Under the pieces are notes generated by a model. That model did not search any database, had not been told where the DNA came from, and saw only the letters and a program-made list of their open reading frames with translations. This document shows, piece after piece, positions 1 to 9,573 of a stretch of DNA of 64,000 nucleotides. Each line of letters opens with the position of its first letter. Position 1 is the stretch's first letter. The stretch comes from Pseudoxanthomonas sp. (lineage in GTDB: Bacteria > Pseudomonadota > Gammaproteobacteria > Xanthomonadales > Xanthomonadaceae): contig NZ_CP114978.1 of assembly GCF_027498035.1 (NCBI RefSeq), positions 2,542,001 through 2,606,000 of the forward strand. The letters run 5' to 3'. The position numbers and the translations under genes are program-made.

Positions 1-19
1 GTGTCCGTGACAACGCGAA

Positions 20-43
20 GGGCCACTGGAATTCCAGTGGCCC
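20..43 (-). terminator. Palindromic hairpin after the TonB receptor
   Basis: A perfect 24-bp inverted repeat (12-bp arms with no unpaired loop bases in the duplex) lies 28-51 bases beyond the stop codon of the minus-strand TonB receptor gene. It is placed as a transcription terminator, but no clear U-run follows it (the minus strand continues TTCGCG), so termination strength is uncertain. Confidence 0.5.
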
Positions 44-70
44 GTGCGCAACTTCCCGTGCGGGCAGCGC

Positions 71-3000
71 TCAGAACCTGTAGCGCGCGCCGAACATGTA
101 GCGTGGCCCGAACTGATCCAGCGTATACACCTGATGCGAATTCCGGCCGTGTACGCGAGCGGTTTCGTCGGTGACGTTGATGCCTTCCACCGACAGGGTC
201 AGGTTCTCGGTGACCTGGTAGCTGACGTTCAAGTCGAGCTGGCCATAGGCCTCGGTATACAACGGGTTGGAGCCCTTTCCGTCAGTCAACGCATTGAGGA
301 ATTCGTCGCGCCAGTTGTACGCCGCACGCGCCTGCCATGGCCCCTTGTCGTAGAAGACCACGAAGTTGGCCGAATCACTCAGACCTGTCAGCGCGAACTG
401 CGTTCCCAGCACGCCGTTGTTGTAGGTCAGGCCCGAATCGACCTTGGTGTAGTTGGCCGACAGACCGAAGCCGCTTTCCCCGAACACGTGCTGGATGTTG
501 AACTCCCATCCATCGAGCTTGTCCGAGCGGTTGTTGACCGGACGGGAAATGTTGAACTCCAGCGACGGGTCGCCGGGCTGTCCAACGATGCTGCCCGTGG
601 CCGCATTGACGCCTGGGTTGCCCATCGTAATTGGCGAAGATGTAGTTGCGGATGCAGACCCGGTTGCTGGCAGCGCAGCCACCGGTCCCGATGGCCTCGT
701 TCCAGTAGGCGCCACCCGCAGGCGTGGTCAGGCCGGGAAGCGGGGTTTCGCGCACCGTCTGGCTGGCGATGAAGTTATCGATCTTCTTGTAGAAATAGCC
801 AACCGACAGGTAGCTGCCTTCGGCGTAATACCACTCATAGGACAGGTCAAAATTCCTCGACACCAGCGGCTTCAGCCCGGGGTTGCCGGAGCTGCCACCA
901 CCGCCATCGAACCGGGCCGGGCTGCCGAAGCTCTGCGCGGCATTGAGGTCGCTCCAGTTCGGTCGACCGATGGTCTTGCCGGCACTGAAGCGCAGCTTCA
1001 TCGCATCATTCAGATCGAGCGCCAGGTCCAGGCTTGGCAGCCAGTACTTGTATTCGCCGCTGCGCGTATTGAACTGAGAACCTTCATACACAAGGTTGAA
1101 TTCATTTTCCGAAGCCCAGTTGACCGCAACGGGCGCCGGCTGCAGTGCGTTGGCCGTCACTTCGGTGTCTTCGTAACGCATGCCGATATTCACGCTCAGC
1201 GGCATCGCCAGATCGAAGGTATTGCTCCACTCAACGAAGGCGCTGCGCGATTTCTCGCGCACACGACTGTCGCCGACGGTGCGGCTGGCCGAGGTTCCCT
1301 GGACCGTCGCGCCGCTGTAATCGGTCGAGGCCAGGTAGTCCTCCGGCACGCCCAACCCTGCCGCCGTGCGCGCATTGGCCGCAAGCTGACGCATCGTCTC
1401 GAAGTCGAACAGGAAGAACGCGTCCGTGAAGTTGGGATTGCTGGAACCGGGGATATCGAAGAAGTCACCCATGTGTGCAATCGGGAAGGCTTCGTCCGGA
1501 TAGGCCGCCGGACCTTCGGGCACGTTGCCGCCCCAGGTATCGAGCTGCACGTTGGTGAAGGCCGAGCGGTTCTTGTAATCGGTGCTGGACACACCGAAGT
1601 TCAGCTTGGAATAGTCCTCGAACTGGAACTGGCCGCCGACCTGGAACTGCTTGATCGTGGCCTTTTGATAGTCATTGCGGAACACCGAGCCGGTCGCCTG
1701 CATCATCGACGGATCGATCTCGGTCATGCCCGGCGGGAGTTCCAGGGTCAGGACCGGGAAGTCACCGCTGAAATCAAGGCCGGCGCCCTGGCGGAAGAAG
1801 CCCGCGGTGGACATGCTGTTGCTGGTGCCATACGGGCTGTCCGGGCGCGATTCGGCGCTGGAGTCGTGGTAATCGAAGTTCAGGCTGAAGGAATCATTGA
1901 CCTGCCACTCCACGTTGAAACCCAGCGACTTGTTCTCGTGCACGACCGCGGTCTTCTGCGCGGCCATCGCAAAGTCCGAGCAACCCGGATCGGTGGCACC
2001 GGTGCTGTAGGTCCTGGGCGTGCAGGTGTAGGACTCGTGGTATTCCAGCGGCGACGACCCCGAACCCGGCGTCCAGGCGCTCTGGTCGGGCGTCATGTTC
2101 ATCCACACCGACATGTCGTTGCGCAACGACTGGATCTTGTTTTCCGAATAGGTGTAATCCAGGGTCGCGGTCAGGTTGTCGGTCGGCGCGAACTGGAAGG
2201 CCAGCTGGCCATTGGTGCGTTGGCGGTGCACCGAGTTGATCGCGTAGCCCAGGCTCTGCGGCATCGAATAGACATCGTTGGCGCCCGGCCGGTTGGTGAC
2301 CGCCGGCGAGCCATCCGGCTGCAGGTTGGAGTTGCGCGGAATGCCGTCGGGCTGCAGCGTGTCGATGTAGGGCTGCCAGCCATTGCCCGGCGCGACGAAG
2401 GCCGAGGCCGAACCCGACTCGCGCTCCTGGCGGCTCGCGCTCAACGAAATACCGAAGCGGTTGTCGGCCCAGGTGTTGCTGAAGATGCCGGAGATTTCCG
2501 GCGTGACCGAATCGCCCTTGTACTTGCCCGGCAGGTCGTCGTCGGACGTGTCCACCACGCCCTTGACGCCAGCGCTGGCGTGGAAGCCCGGGTTGTCCAG
2601 CGGACGCGCGGTCTTGATGTTGATCGTGGCGCCGATGCCGCCGACCGGCGTGCTGGCGCGGCTGGTCTTGTAGACCTCGACCGCGGAGATCGACTCGGAG
2701 GCCAGGTCGGAGAATTCAAACGCGCGGCCGCCGGTGGAGGTCGGCATCTGCCGGCCGTTGAGCAGCACCAGGTTGAAGTCCGGGCCGACGCCGCGCACGG
2801 TGACCTTGGAGCCTTCGCCATTGCTTCGATCGATCGACACGCCGGAGATGCGCTGCAGCGACTCGGCCAGGTTGGTGTCCGGGAACTTGCCGATGTCCTC
2901 GGCCACGATGCCGTCGACCACACCCTGCGAATCACGCTTCAGGTTGGCTGACGAGATCATGCTGGCGCGGATGCCCTTGACCTGGACCGCGTCCAGATCG

Positions 3001-3158
3001 GTCGGCGTGCCGGCATTGCCAGGTACCGCTTGTGCAGCCGGATCGATCGGCTGCTCCTGGGGCTCGGTCGTGGTCTGCGCAACCACTGGCGCGGACAGCG
3101 CAAGCAGCATTGCGGAAACAAGCAGCCGCTTTTGCGGCACGGTGTTGGGATGCTTCAT
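71..3158 (-). pseudogene. TonB-dependent receptor (Xanthomonas/Caulobacter type), frameshifted
   Basis: Outer-membrane active transporter powered by TonB, of the large group used by xanthomonads for carbohydrate or other nutrient uptake. The start gives a signal peptide (residues 1-28, cut after VVAQ), then a TonB-box-like stretch (LDAVQVKGIRAS, about 55-66), the plug domain with IGKFPDTNLAESLQRISGV, and a long beta-barrel ending in RYRF, whose last Phe is the usual barrel-assembly signal. The reading frame breaks near 621-623: after RNYIFANYDG the frame moves by one base and continues as GNPGVNAATG to the stop at 71. Removing one base of the CCC run restores a protein of about 1028 residues, normal for the family. 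It is either a recent pseudogene or a sequence error. The substrate is unknown; a LacI-type operator upstream suggests a sugar. Identity of the family is firm. Confidence 0.85.
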
Positions 3159-3256
3159 GGAACGGCCCTCCCCAGGGAATTCGCAGCGTCACGGTGGCTG
3201 TTTGGCGCCGGAAGCGAACACAGCCCGCCACCAGCGGGGCGGATTTGTGTCATCCA

Positions 3257-3272
3257 GTGACAGCGCTGTCAC
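3257..3272. promoter_or_regulatory. Perfect palindrome GTGACAGCGCTGTCAC, LacI-type operator
   Basis: Sixteen bases with perfect dyad symmetry and a central GC pair, 98 bp upstream of the receptor start codon. The form TGACA-nCGn-TGTCA is typical of operators of LacI-family sugar repressors, including NagR-type boxes of gammaproteobacteria. The site is seen directly; which regulator binds it is inference. Two LacI-family genes occur in the window, but both are more than 34 kb away. Confidence 0.6.
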
Positions 3273-3394
3273 GCCGCACCGCAGCACCATGGCCGAAACG
3301 CTTAAAGCCCGTAGGGAAAGGGCTTTTGAGTGCTGCCATGCAGCAAAAACAGTGCGCAGCCACACGCCATCCAGAGCATGTCTGGATGCACGTA

Positions 3395-3408
3395 TGACAA
3401 CGTTTACA
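3395..3408. promoter_or_regulatory. Operator-like dyad TGACAACGTTTACA
   Basis: Imperfect palindrome centred on CG (5 of 7 positions symmetric: TGxxAAC/GTTxxCA), another LacI/GalR-like pattern, 123 bp upstream of the perfect palindrome. It may be a second site for the same repressor. Support is from pattern only. Confidence 0.35.
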
Positions 3409-3477
3409 GATGTGTGCCGATGCTTGCCAACCCCGCCACCAAATTCCTGCGGCCGGTCGTTGGCGGCCGCGCGCCCG

Positions 3478-4104
3478 TCAGTGGCTGGCCGGACGATCCC
3501 CTCGGGCAGGATGCGGGGCATTCATCAGGCGGTCGGTCCAGGCGATACCGATCGCCGACAGGATGAAGACGCAGTGGATGATGGTCTGCCACAGCACGCC
3601 GTCGCGGGTCAGGGTGGAGCAGGTCGCATTGGCGCCGATGCTGCTCGCCGCCTGGGCCAGCATGTCCGGCGAACAGAACGGCAGGCCACCCAGCGCGCCG
3701 GCCGCGATGAAGGTCTTGAGCAGGTGGATCGAGGAGATGCCGATGATGGCCATCGCCAGCTTCACCTTGAGCACGCTGGCGTTGACGTGGCTGAGCCACT
3801 CCGGCTGGTCGGGATGGTTCTCCAGTCCCAGGCGCGAGACGAAGGTCTCGTAGCCGCCCACGATCACCATCACCAGCAGGTTGGAGATCATCACCACGTC
3901 GATCAGGCCCAGCACGATCAGCATGATCTGCTGCTCGCCCATGCTCGGTGCCTCGTGGATGAGGTGGTAGAGCTCCTTGGCGAACAGGAACACGTAGACG
4001 CACTGCGCCAGGATCAGCCCCAGGTACAGCGGCAGCTGCAGCCAGCGCGAGGCGAAGATCAGGCCGGCGATCGGGTTGAGCTTGGGGTGCGGTTGCGGAG
4101 ACAT
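3478..4104 (-). CDS. YqhA-family (UPF0114) inner-membrane protein
   Basis: Predicted integral inner-membrane protein of about 208 residues with three to four hydrophobic segments (about 26-46, 59-82, 110-130 and 170-190). The stretches LIFASRWLQLPLYLGL and VLKVKLAMAIIGISSIHLLK are characteristic of the YqhA/TIGR00645 family, whose function is not established. It is somewhat longer than E. coli YqhA (about 164 residues), the extra length being at the C-terminus. The start at 4104 follows a purine-rich stretch on the minus strand. It lies upstream of the TonB receptor on the same strand with a 319-bp gap, so the two are probably not one operon. Confidence 0.75.
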   Translation of the reverse strand: MSPQPHPKLNPIAGLIFASRWLQLPLYLGLILAQCVYVFLFAKELYHLIHEAPSMGEQQIMLIVLGLIDVVMISNLLVMVIVGGYETFVSRLGLENHPDQPEWLSHVNASVLKVKLAMAIIGISSIHLLKTFIAAGALGGLPFCSPDMLAQAASSIGANATCSTLTRDGVLWQTIIHCVFILSAIGIAWTDRLMNAPHPARGDRPASH

Positions 4105-4216
4105 GGGCGGAACGCTCCATTACGTGGGCGCGGCAGCGTAGCGACGGGCCGGGACACTGCCAAGCGCAGGCCCCGCGTAACATCGGCTTCTTTCAGCACT
4201 GTAAGGAAAGCCCCCG

Positions 4217-4912
4217 ATGATCGACCTGTATTACTGGCCCACGCCCAACGGCCACAAGATCACCTTGTTCCTGGAAGAAGCCGGGCTGGACTACACGATC
4301 AAGCCGATCGATATCGGCAAGGGCGACCAGTTCGCCGCCGATTTCCTTGCCATTTCCCCCAACAACAAGATGCCGGCCATCGTCGACCACGCCCCCGCCG
4401 ATGGCGGCGCAGCGGTCAGCGTGTTCGAATCCGGCGCGATCCTGCTGTACCTGGCGGAAAAGACCGGGCGATTCCTGCCTGGCGATGCGCGTGCGCGGAT
4501 CGAAGCGCTGGAATGGCTGTTCTGGCAGGTCGGCGGACTGGGACCGATGCTGGGCCAGAACCATCATTTCAACCAGTACGCACCGGAAAAGATCCCCTAC
4601 GCGATGGACCGCTACGTCAACGAAACCCGTCGCCTGTACGGCGTGCTGGACAAGCGCCTGGAAGGCCGCGCCTTCCTGACCGGCGACGATTATTCCATTG
4701 CCGACATGGCCGCCTATCCGTGGATCGTGCCGCACGCCAAGCAGCAGATGGATCTGGTGGACTTCCCCAACGTGCAGCGCTGGTTCGAGGCGATCGGCGC
4801 GCGTGCGGCCACGGTCAAGGCCTATGCCCTGGCATCGCAGGTCAATCCGACGCTGGGCGCGCCACTGACCGATGAGCAGCGCAGGCATATGTTCGGCCAG
4901 CAGGCCAAGTAA
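4217..4912 (+). CDS. yfcG: YfcG-like glutathione S-transferase / disulfide reductase
   Basis: Cytosolic glutathione-dependent oxidoreductase of the Nu class. The N-terminal thioredoxin-like domain (about 1-85) has MIDLYYWPTPNGHKITLFLE, the NNKMPAIVDH cis-proline loop and the ESGAI glutathione-binding turn. The helical C-terminal domain carries LFWQVGGLGPMLGQNHHF, a signature shared with E. coli YfcG, which reduces disulfides using glutathione. A strong ribosome site AAGGAAAG sits 6 bases before the ATG. It is divergent from the yqhA-like gene and followed by a repeat-bearing gap. Family assignment is firm; the natural substrate is not known. Confidence 0.88.
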   Translation: MIDLYYWPTPNGHKITLFLEEAGLDYTIKPIDIGKGDQFAADFLAISPNNKMPAIVDHAPADGGAAVSVFESGAILLYLAEKTGRFLPGDARARIEALEWLFWQVGGLGPMLGQNHHFNQYAPEKIPYAMDRYVNETRRLYGVLDKRLEGRAFLTGDDYSIADMAAYPWIVPHAKQQMDLVDFPNVQRWFEAIGARAATVKAYALASQVNPTLGAPLTDEQRRHMFGQQAK

Positions 4913-4937
4913 GCGTCTATCCGCCGAGGCCCCACCT

Positions 4938-5026
4938 GTAGAGCGGAGCTTGCTCCGCTGGGTCTTCCCTGCGATCTATTCGAAGAGCAGCCGAGTCCCC
5001 AAAAGGGGATTGCAACAAGCTCGGCT
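4938..5026. repeat. SMAG-like REP pair (GTAG-headed hairpins)
   Basis: The first unit begins with GTAG (4938-4941), followed by a perfect 8-bp stem AGCGGAGC/GCTCCGCT around TT (4942-4959). The second, looser unit pairs AGCCGAG (4989-4995) with CTCGGCT (5020-5026) and holds a nested TCCCC-AAAA-GGGGA hairpin (4996-5009). The GTAG head plus short GC stem is the layout of the SMAG repeats described in Stenotrophomonas maltophilia. It lies between two co-directional genes, where it could affect mRNA stability. Confidence 0.65.
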
Positions 5027-5090
5027 TCGCAAGGAGACCGCTGACCCGCGCCCGCTTACCCTGCTCCAGCTCTCCCTTTCATCGCAACGC

Positions 5091-7295
5091 ATGCCCACTC
5101 CACTACCCGCCACGCCCTTGACCCTCGACGCCATCACCGGCGACAAGCCGCTGAGCGGACCGACGCTGCTGAAGCCGACGCTGTCGCCCGACGGCACGCG
5201 CGTGGCTTACCTGCGCGGCCGCGACGACGAGCGCTATCGGCTGGACCTGTGGGAGTACCACCTGGCCAGCGCGCAGCATCGGTTGCTGGTGGAAGCCTCG
5301 GCCGTGCTGTCCGGCGAGGAAACCCTGAGCCAGGAAGAACAGGCGCGCCGCGAGCGCCAACGCATCGCGGCCTACCGCGGCATCGTCGATTACCAGTTTT
5401 CACCGGATGGGCAGCGCCTGTTGTTTCCGCTGGGCGGCGAGCTGTACCTGTTCGATCTTGGCGGCAGCGGCGCCGATGCCGTGCGTCGACTCACCCATGG
5501 CGAAGGCTTCGCCACCGACGCCAAGCTTTCGCCCGCGGGCGGCTTTGTCGGCTTCATCCGCGCGCGCAACTTGTGGGTGATTGACCTGGCCGACGGCACC
5601 CAGGTGCAGCTGACTTTCGATGGCAGTGCGGTGATCGGCAACGGCGTGGCCGAGTTCGTCGCCGACGAAGAGATGGCCCGGCACACCGGTTACTGGTGGG
5701 CGCCGGATGATTCGGCCATCGCCTTTGCGCGCATCGATGAATCCGGAGTGCCAGTGAAACAGCGGCACGAGGTGCATGCCGACCGCACGGTCGTGGTGGA
5801 ACAGCGTTACCCGGCCGCTGGCGAGCCCAACGTGCAGGTGCGACTGGGCGTGATCGCCCCGCGTGCCGGCGCCGCGACGCAGTGGATCACACTGGGCGAA
5901 GAGGCCGACATTTACCTGGCGAGGGTGGACTGGCGTGATCCGCAACACCTGACCTTCCAACGCCAGTCGCGCGACCAGCAGACGCTGGCACTGATCGAAC
6001 ATCGCCTGCAGGACAACGTGCAGCACACGCTGCTGACCGAACATGCGAAGACCTGGGTGCCGCTGCACGATGCGCTGCGTTTCCTCGAGGACGGAGGCTT
6101 TGTGTGGGCCTCCGAGCGTAGCGGCTTCCTGCATCTGTATCGCTGCAGCGAAGACGGCCGCACGCAGACCGCGCTGACATCGGGCGCCTGGCCGGTGGAT
6201 GCGCTGCTGGCCATCGACCAGGCCGCCGGCCTGGTGTACTTCAGCGCCGGGCTGGACGACGGCCTCCCGGCGCCGCGCCAGATGCAGCTATTCGCCGTGC
6301 CACTGGCCGGCGGCCCGATCCGCCAGCTGTCGCGGGACACGGGCATGCACGCCGCCAGCTTCGCGCGCGATGCGCAGGTGTACGTGGACAGCTGGTCCAG
6401 CACGACCGTGCCACCGCAGCTGACCCTGCACCGCGCCGATGGCGAACGGCTCGCCACCCTGATTGCCAATGACTTGGACGATCCCGCGCATCCATACGCG
6501 CCTTACAGGGACGCGCAACGTCCGCTCGCATTCGGCACGCTCATCGCCGCCGACAGCAGCACGCCGCTGCACTACAGCCTGCTCACGCCACCGGGCTTCG
6601 ACCCGACCAAGCGCTATCCGGTCGTGGTGTACGTCTACGGTGGGCCGGCCGCGCAGACCGTCACCGACAGCTGGGCCGGCCGCGCCGATGCGCTGTTCAA
6701 CCAGTACCTGGCACAGCAGGGCTATGTGGTCTTCAGCGTGGACAACCGCGGCACGCCGCGGCGCGGGCGCGACTTCGGCGGCGCGCTATACGGCTGCCAG
6801 GGCACCGTGGAAGTGGCCGATCAACTGGCCGGAGTGGACTTCCTCAAGCGTCAGCCATGGGTCGATGCAACGCGCATCGGCGTGTACGGCTGGTCCAATG
6901 GCGGCTACATGACGTTGATGCTGCTGGGACAGGCGCCGCAGGTCTATGCCTGCGGCATCGCCGGTGCACCGGTCACCGACTGGGCGCTGTACGACACCCA
7001 CTACACCGAGCGTTACATGGACCATCCACAGGCCAACGCGGACGGCTATGCCAACGCCAGTGTATTCACCCATGCGGCGGGCATCGCGCCCGATGCGCTG
7101 CTGTTGCTGCACGGCATGGCCGACGACAACGTGCTGTTCTCCAATGCGACGCGGTTGATGAGCACGCTGCAGGCCGCCGGCACGCCGTTCGAGCTGATGA
7201 CCTTCCCCGGCGCCCGGCACGGCCTGCAGGGCACCGACCTGCACTACCGTTACCGCCTGACCGAAGCCTTCCTGGCCCGCCGCCTGAAATCCTGA
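5091..7295 (+). CDS. DPP4-like prolyl aminopeptidase (peptidase S9)
   Basis: Serine exopeptidase of 734 residues that releases dipeptides, usually Xaa-Pro, from peptide N-termini. An N-terminal eight-bladed propeller (about 30-480) carries DEEMARHTGYWWAPD, matching the Glu pair that holds the substrate amino group in DPP4/8/9. The alpha/beta-hydrolase domain follows (about 490-734), with nucleophile Ser602 in GWSNGGY, Asp678 in HGMADDN and His710 in GARHGL. No signal peptide is visible, so the enzyme is probably cytosolic unless the start is further upstream; no ribosome site is obvious before the chosen ATG, and the frame stays open upstream to 4872. It stands alone behind a REP pair. The activity class is firm. 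Confidence 0.85.
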   Translation: MPTPLPATPLTLDAITGDKPLSGPTLLKPTLSPDGTRVAYLRGRDDERYRLDLWEYHLASAQHRLLVEASAVLSGEETLSQEEQARRERQRIAAYRGIVDYQFSPDGQRLLFPLGGELYLFDLGGSGADAVRRLTHGEGFATDAKLSPAGGFVGFIRARNLWVIDLADGTQVQLTFDGSAVIGNGVAEFVADEEMARHTGYWWAPDDSAIAFARIDESGVPVKQRHEVHADRTVVVEQRYPAAGEPNVQVRLGVIAPRAGAATQWITLGEEADIYLARVDWRDPQHLTFQRQSRDQQTLALIEHRLQDNVQHTLLTEHAKTWVPLHDALRFLEDGGFVWASERSGFLHLYRCSEDGRTQTALTSGAWPVDALLAIDQAAGLVYFSAGLDDGLPAPRQMQLFAVPLAGGPIRQLSRDTGMHAASFARDAQVYVDSWSSTTVPPQLTLHRADGERLATLIANDLDDPAHPYAPYRDAQRPLAFGTLIAADSSTPLHYSLLTPPGFDPTKRYPVVVYVYGGPAAQTVTDSWAGRADALFNQYLAQQGYVVFSVDNRGTPRRGRDFGGALYGCQGTVEVADQLAGVDFLKRQPWVDATRIGVYGWSNGGYMTLMLLGQAPQVYACGIAGAPVTDWALYDTHYTERYMDHPQANADGYANASVFTHAAGIAPDALLLLHGMADDNVLFSNATRLMSTLQAAGTPFELMTFPGARHGLQGTDLHYRYRLTEAFLARRLKS

Positions 7296-7416
7296 CACCG
7301 CAAGCATCGCGCATGCGGCGTGGCGCTGATGCCGGCGCGATGAGCGTCATGGAGTCCGGCTTCAGCGGTGCGGCTTCTCTCCCTCCACAACGGCGACAAG
7401 GCGCGCGTGCCGCGCC

Positions 7417-7884
7417 CTACTCCGTGCGCGGCGGCTGCACCTGCGGCTGATCGTCGACCGGAGGCTCGGCGCCCGGCGGCACATAGATCGCCACGCCCGC
7501 ACCCTGCTTCTGCTGGGTCGGAATGCCGATGCCGATCCCGCCGCCGACATGGCCGCCATAGGTGCCTCCGCCGACCGACACACCCACCGGCGAACGGCCA
7601 CCGCCGCCCACGCCGATCAGCACGATGCCATTGGCGCCGAGCTTGGCGGCTTCGTTCTTCAGCCGCCGGACCACCGCGTCGGTCTGGCCCTGGGTGCCGA
7701 AACCGACCGCGCTTTTGGCATCGAGCTGGGCAATCTGGATGGACCCCGGTGGCACCGCCGTGTAGATGCGTACCGTGGCCGGGTCCACCGGCGGGCGGGC
7801 ATCGGACAACATCACCTTGGACGTGCCGGCGCAGGCGGCCAGCGACAACAGCAACGCAGCGGCAAGGACAGGACGCAGGTTCAT
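7417..7884 (-). CDS. Glycine-rich lipoprotein
   Basis: Small secreted lipoprotein of 155 residues. The signal peptide ends in the lipobox LAAC (Cys18), so the mature protein should be lipid-anchored in the cell envelope. The first half (TVRIYTAVPPGSIQIAQLDA to LKNEAAKLGANGIVLIGVGG) resembles the YajQ-neighbour/heavy-metal-binding type of lipoprotein in which a short alpha/beta unit precedes a low-complexity region; the rest is Gly/Pro/Gln-rich and probably unstructured. The ATG at 7884 is preferred because it places the signal peptide at the start; an upstream in-frame start would not. It is convergent with the DPP4-like gene. I do not recognise a function. Confidence 0.65.
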   Translation of the reverse strand: MNLRPVLAAALLLSLAACAGTSKVMLSDARPPVDPATVRIYTAVPPGSIQIAQLDAKSAVGFGTQGQTDAVVRRLKNEAAKLGANGIVLIGVGGGGRSPVGVSVGGGTYGGHVGGGIGIGIPTQQKQGAGVAIYVPPGAEPPVDDQPQVQPPRTE

Positions 7885-8160
7885 GGCACACCTTCTGTGG
7901 CAGCGAAATGGCAGGACGCCATCTTGACCCGGAATGATCGGCCAATCGCACTGAATCCGCACCGACACGCCCTTACCTGCGGGCACCGCATCCGGGCGTG
8001 AGGATGCCTTCACTGCTTTCCCACGGCGACGCAACCGCGCCTCCGCGCCAATGCGCGCAAGGCGAACCTGGCCGCGAACACGTCAGCGCCAAACCGTCCG
8101 TTGCAAGGGGCTGCGCCAAGGCCGGGCGTATCATGGCCGGGTTCAGCAGGAGTCCCCTCG

Positions 8161-9150
8161 ATGTCTTACCCCGCCCAGCGTCCGCGCCGCATGCGCCACG
8201 ACGATTTCTCGCGCCGCCTGATGCGCGAGAACACCCTGACCACCGACGACCTGATCCTGCCGGTGTTCGTGCACGAAGGCGAAGGCCGCATCCCGGTGCC
8301 GTCGATGCCGGGCGTGGAGCGGCTGTCGGTCGATGAGCTGCTGCGCGTGGGCGAACAGGCACTGGAACTTGGCGTCCCGGTACTCGATCTGTTCGGCGTG
8401 CCCGATCCGGCCGCCAAGACCGCCGACGGCCGCGTGGCCTGGGACGAGAACGGCATCATCCAGCGCGCCGCGCGGGCGCTCAAAAGCCGCTTCCCCGAAC
8501 TGGGCCTGATGACCGACCAGGCGCTGGACCCGTACACCACGCATGGCCAGGACGGCCTGATCGACGACACCGGCTACATCCTCAACGACGACACCATCGA
8601 AGCGCTGGTCAAGCAATCGCTCTCGCATGCCGCCGCCGGCGTGGACATCCTCTCGCCCAGCGACATGATGGATGGCCGGATCGGCGCGATCCGCAGCGCA
8701 CTGGAAGGCGCCGGCTTCATCCACACCCGGATCATGGCGTATTCGGCCAAGTACGCTTCGGCGTTCTATGGTCCGTTCCGCAGTGCGGTCGGCAGCGCCG
8801 GCAACCTGGGCAAGGGCAACAAGTTCACCTACCAGATGGACCCGGCCAACCTGGACGAGGCCATGCACGAGATCGCGCTGGACCTGGAGGAAGGCGCGGA
8901 CATGGTGATGGTCAAGCCGGGCATGCCGTACCTGGACGTGCTGCGCCGGGCCAAGGACACCTTCAAGCGCCCGACCTTCGTCTACCAGGTCAGCGGCGAA
9001 TACGCGATGCTCAAGGCGGCGGCCGCCAACGGCTGGCTGGACGAGCAGGCGGTGATGATGGAATCACTACTGGGCTTCAAGCGCGCCGGTGCCGACGGCA
9101 TCCTGACCTACTTCGCCTTCGACGCGGCCAAGCTGCTGCGCCAGCGCTGA
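8161..9150 (+). CDS. hemB: Delta-aminolevulinic acid dehydratase (porphobilinogen synthase)
   Basis: Condenses two 5-aminolevulinate molecules into porphobilinogen, the second committed step of tetrapyrrole and heme synthesis in the cytosol. It has 329 residues, normal for the family. The two active-site lysines are visible: Lys197 in YSAKYASAFYG and the Schiff-base Lys252 in MVKPGMPY. In the metal loop the zinc-binding cysteines of the plant/animal/E. coli type are absent; the sequence is DQALDPYTTHGQDG, as in the Mg-dependent Pseudomonas enzyme. The ATG at 8161 is chosen because family members begin RPRRMRHDDFSR soon after it. Its stop overlaps the next gene's start (TGATG). Confidence 0.95.
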   Translation: MSYPAQRPRRMRHDDFSRRLMRENTLTTDDLILPVFVHEGEGRIPVPSMPGVERLSVDELLRVGEQALELGVPVLDLFGVPDPAAKTADGRVAWDENGIIQRAARALKSRFPELGLMTDQALDPYTTHGQDGLIDDTGYILNDDTIEALVKQSLSHAAAGVDILSPSDMMDGRIGAIRSALEGAGFIHTRIMAYSAKYASAFYGPFRSAVGSAGNLGKGNKFTYQMDPANLDEAMHEIALDLEEGADMVMVKPGMPYLDVLRRAKDTFKRPTFVYQVSGEYAMLKAAAANGWLDEQAVMMESLLGFKRAGADGILTYFAFDAAKLLRQR

Positions 9151-9497
9151 TGGATACGGCGATGGCGCTACAGGCACTGCTCGGCCTGCCCATGGTCTGC
9201 GCCACCGCCTTCGCATTGGTGATCGCGCTGGTTGCCCCGCAGGTGCCGGGCCGGGGCCTGGCACGCTGGGGTGCGGCGCTGATGCTGGCCAGCCAGCTTG
9301 GCGCGCTGGCGGTCAGCGTCGGCCAGATGTCGTTGATCCAGCACAGCCTAGCCCAGGGCAGCGACGGCCTGCGCCAGGTGCAACTGGTGATCGGCATGGT
9401 CCACATGGGCCTGGGCGTGGTCGCGGTGGTGGGCATCTGCCTGCTGGCCTGTGGCTTCCTGCGTACCGCCCGGGTGGCCGCGCGCGCCACCCCGTAA
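9150..9497 (+). CDS. Small membrane protein, translationally coupled to hemB
   Basis: A 115-residue protein with three hydrophobic helices (about 5-28, 38-60 and 75-103) separated by short Arg-containing loops, so it is probably an inner-membrane protein. Its ATG shares bases with the hemB stop codon (TGATG), which implies coupled translation. aroE follows after 76 bp. I do not recognise the family. The location suggests co-expression with heme synthesis, but no residue points to a role. Confidence 0.6.
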   Translation: MDTAMALQALLGLPMVCATAFALVIALVAPQVPGRGLARWGAALMLASQLGALAVSVGQMSLIQHSLAQGSDGLRQVQLVIGMVHMGLGVVAVVGICLLACGFLRTARVAARATP

Positions 9498-9573
9498 AGC
9501 CGGTGCCGGCATGCCGCGCCGTCGACGCGCGGCGTGGGACACTAGGCCACTTCGGTTCCGCACGAGTTCCCAC

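Larger units (their letters stand above)
3159..3477. other. Intergenic regulatory region of the TonB receptor
   Basis: No convincing gene. It carries a perfect 16-bp palindrome (3257-3272), a second operator-like dyad (3395-3408), and a hairpin AAAGCCC/GGGCTTT at 3304-3326 (7-bp stem, 9-base loop) that could end transcription from the yqhA-like gene upstream. I could not pick a confident promoter. Confidence 0.6.

Noticed and set aside
453..2951. Open frame of 832 codons antisense to the TonB receptor
   Set aside because: No domain or signal peptide, Arg/Val/Gly-rich composition; the receptor strand has plug and barrel motifs.
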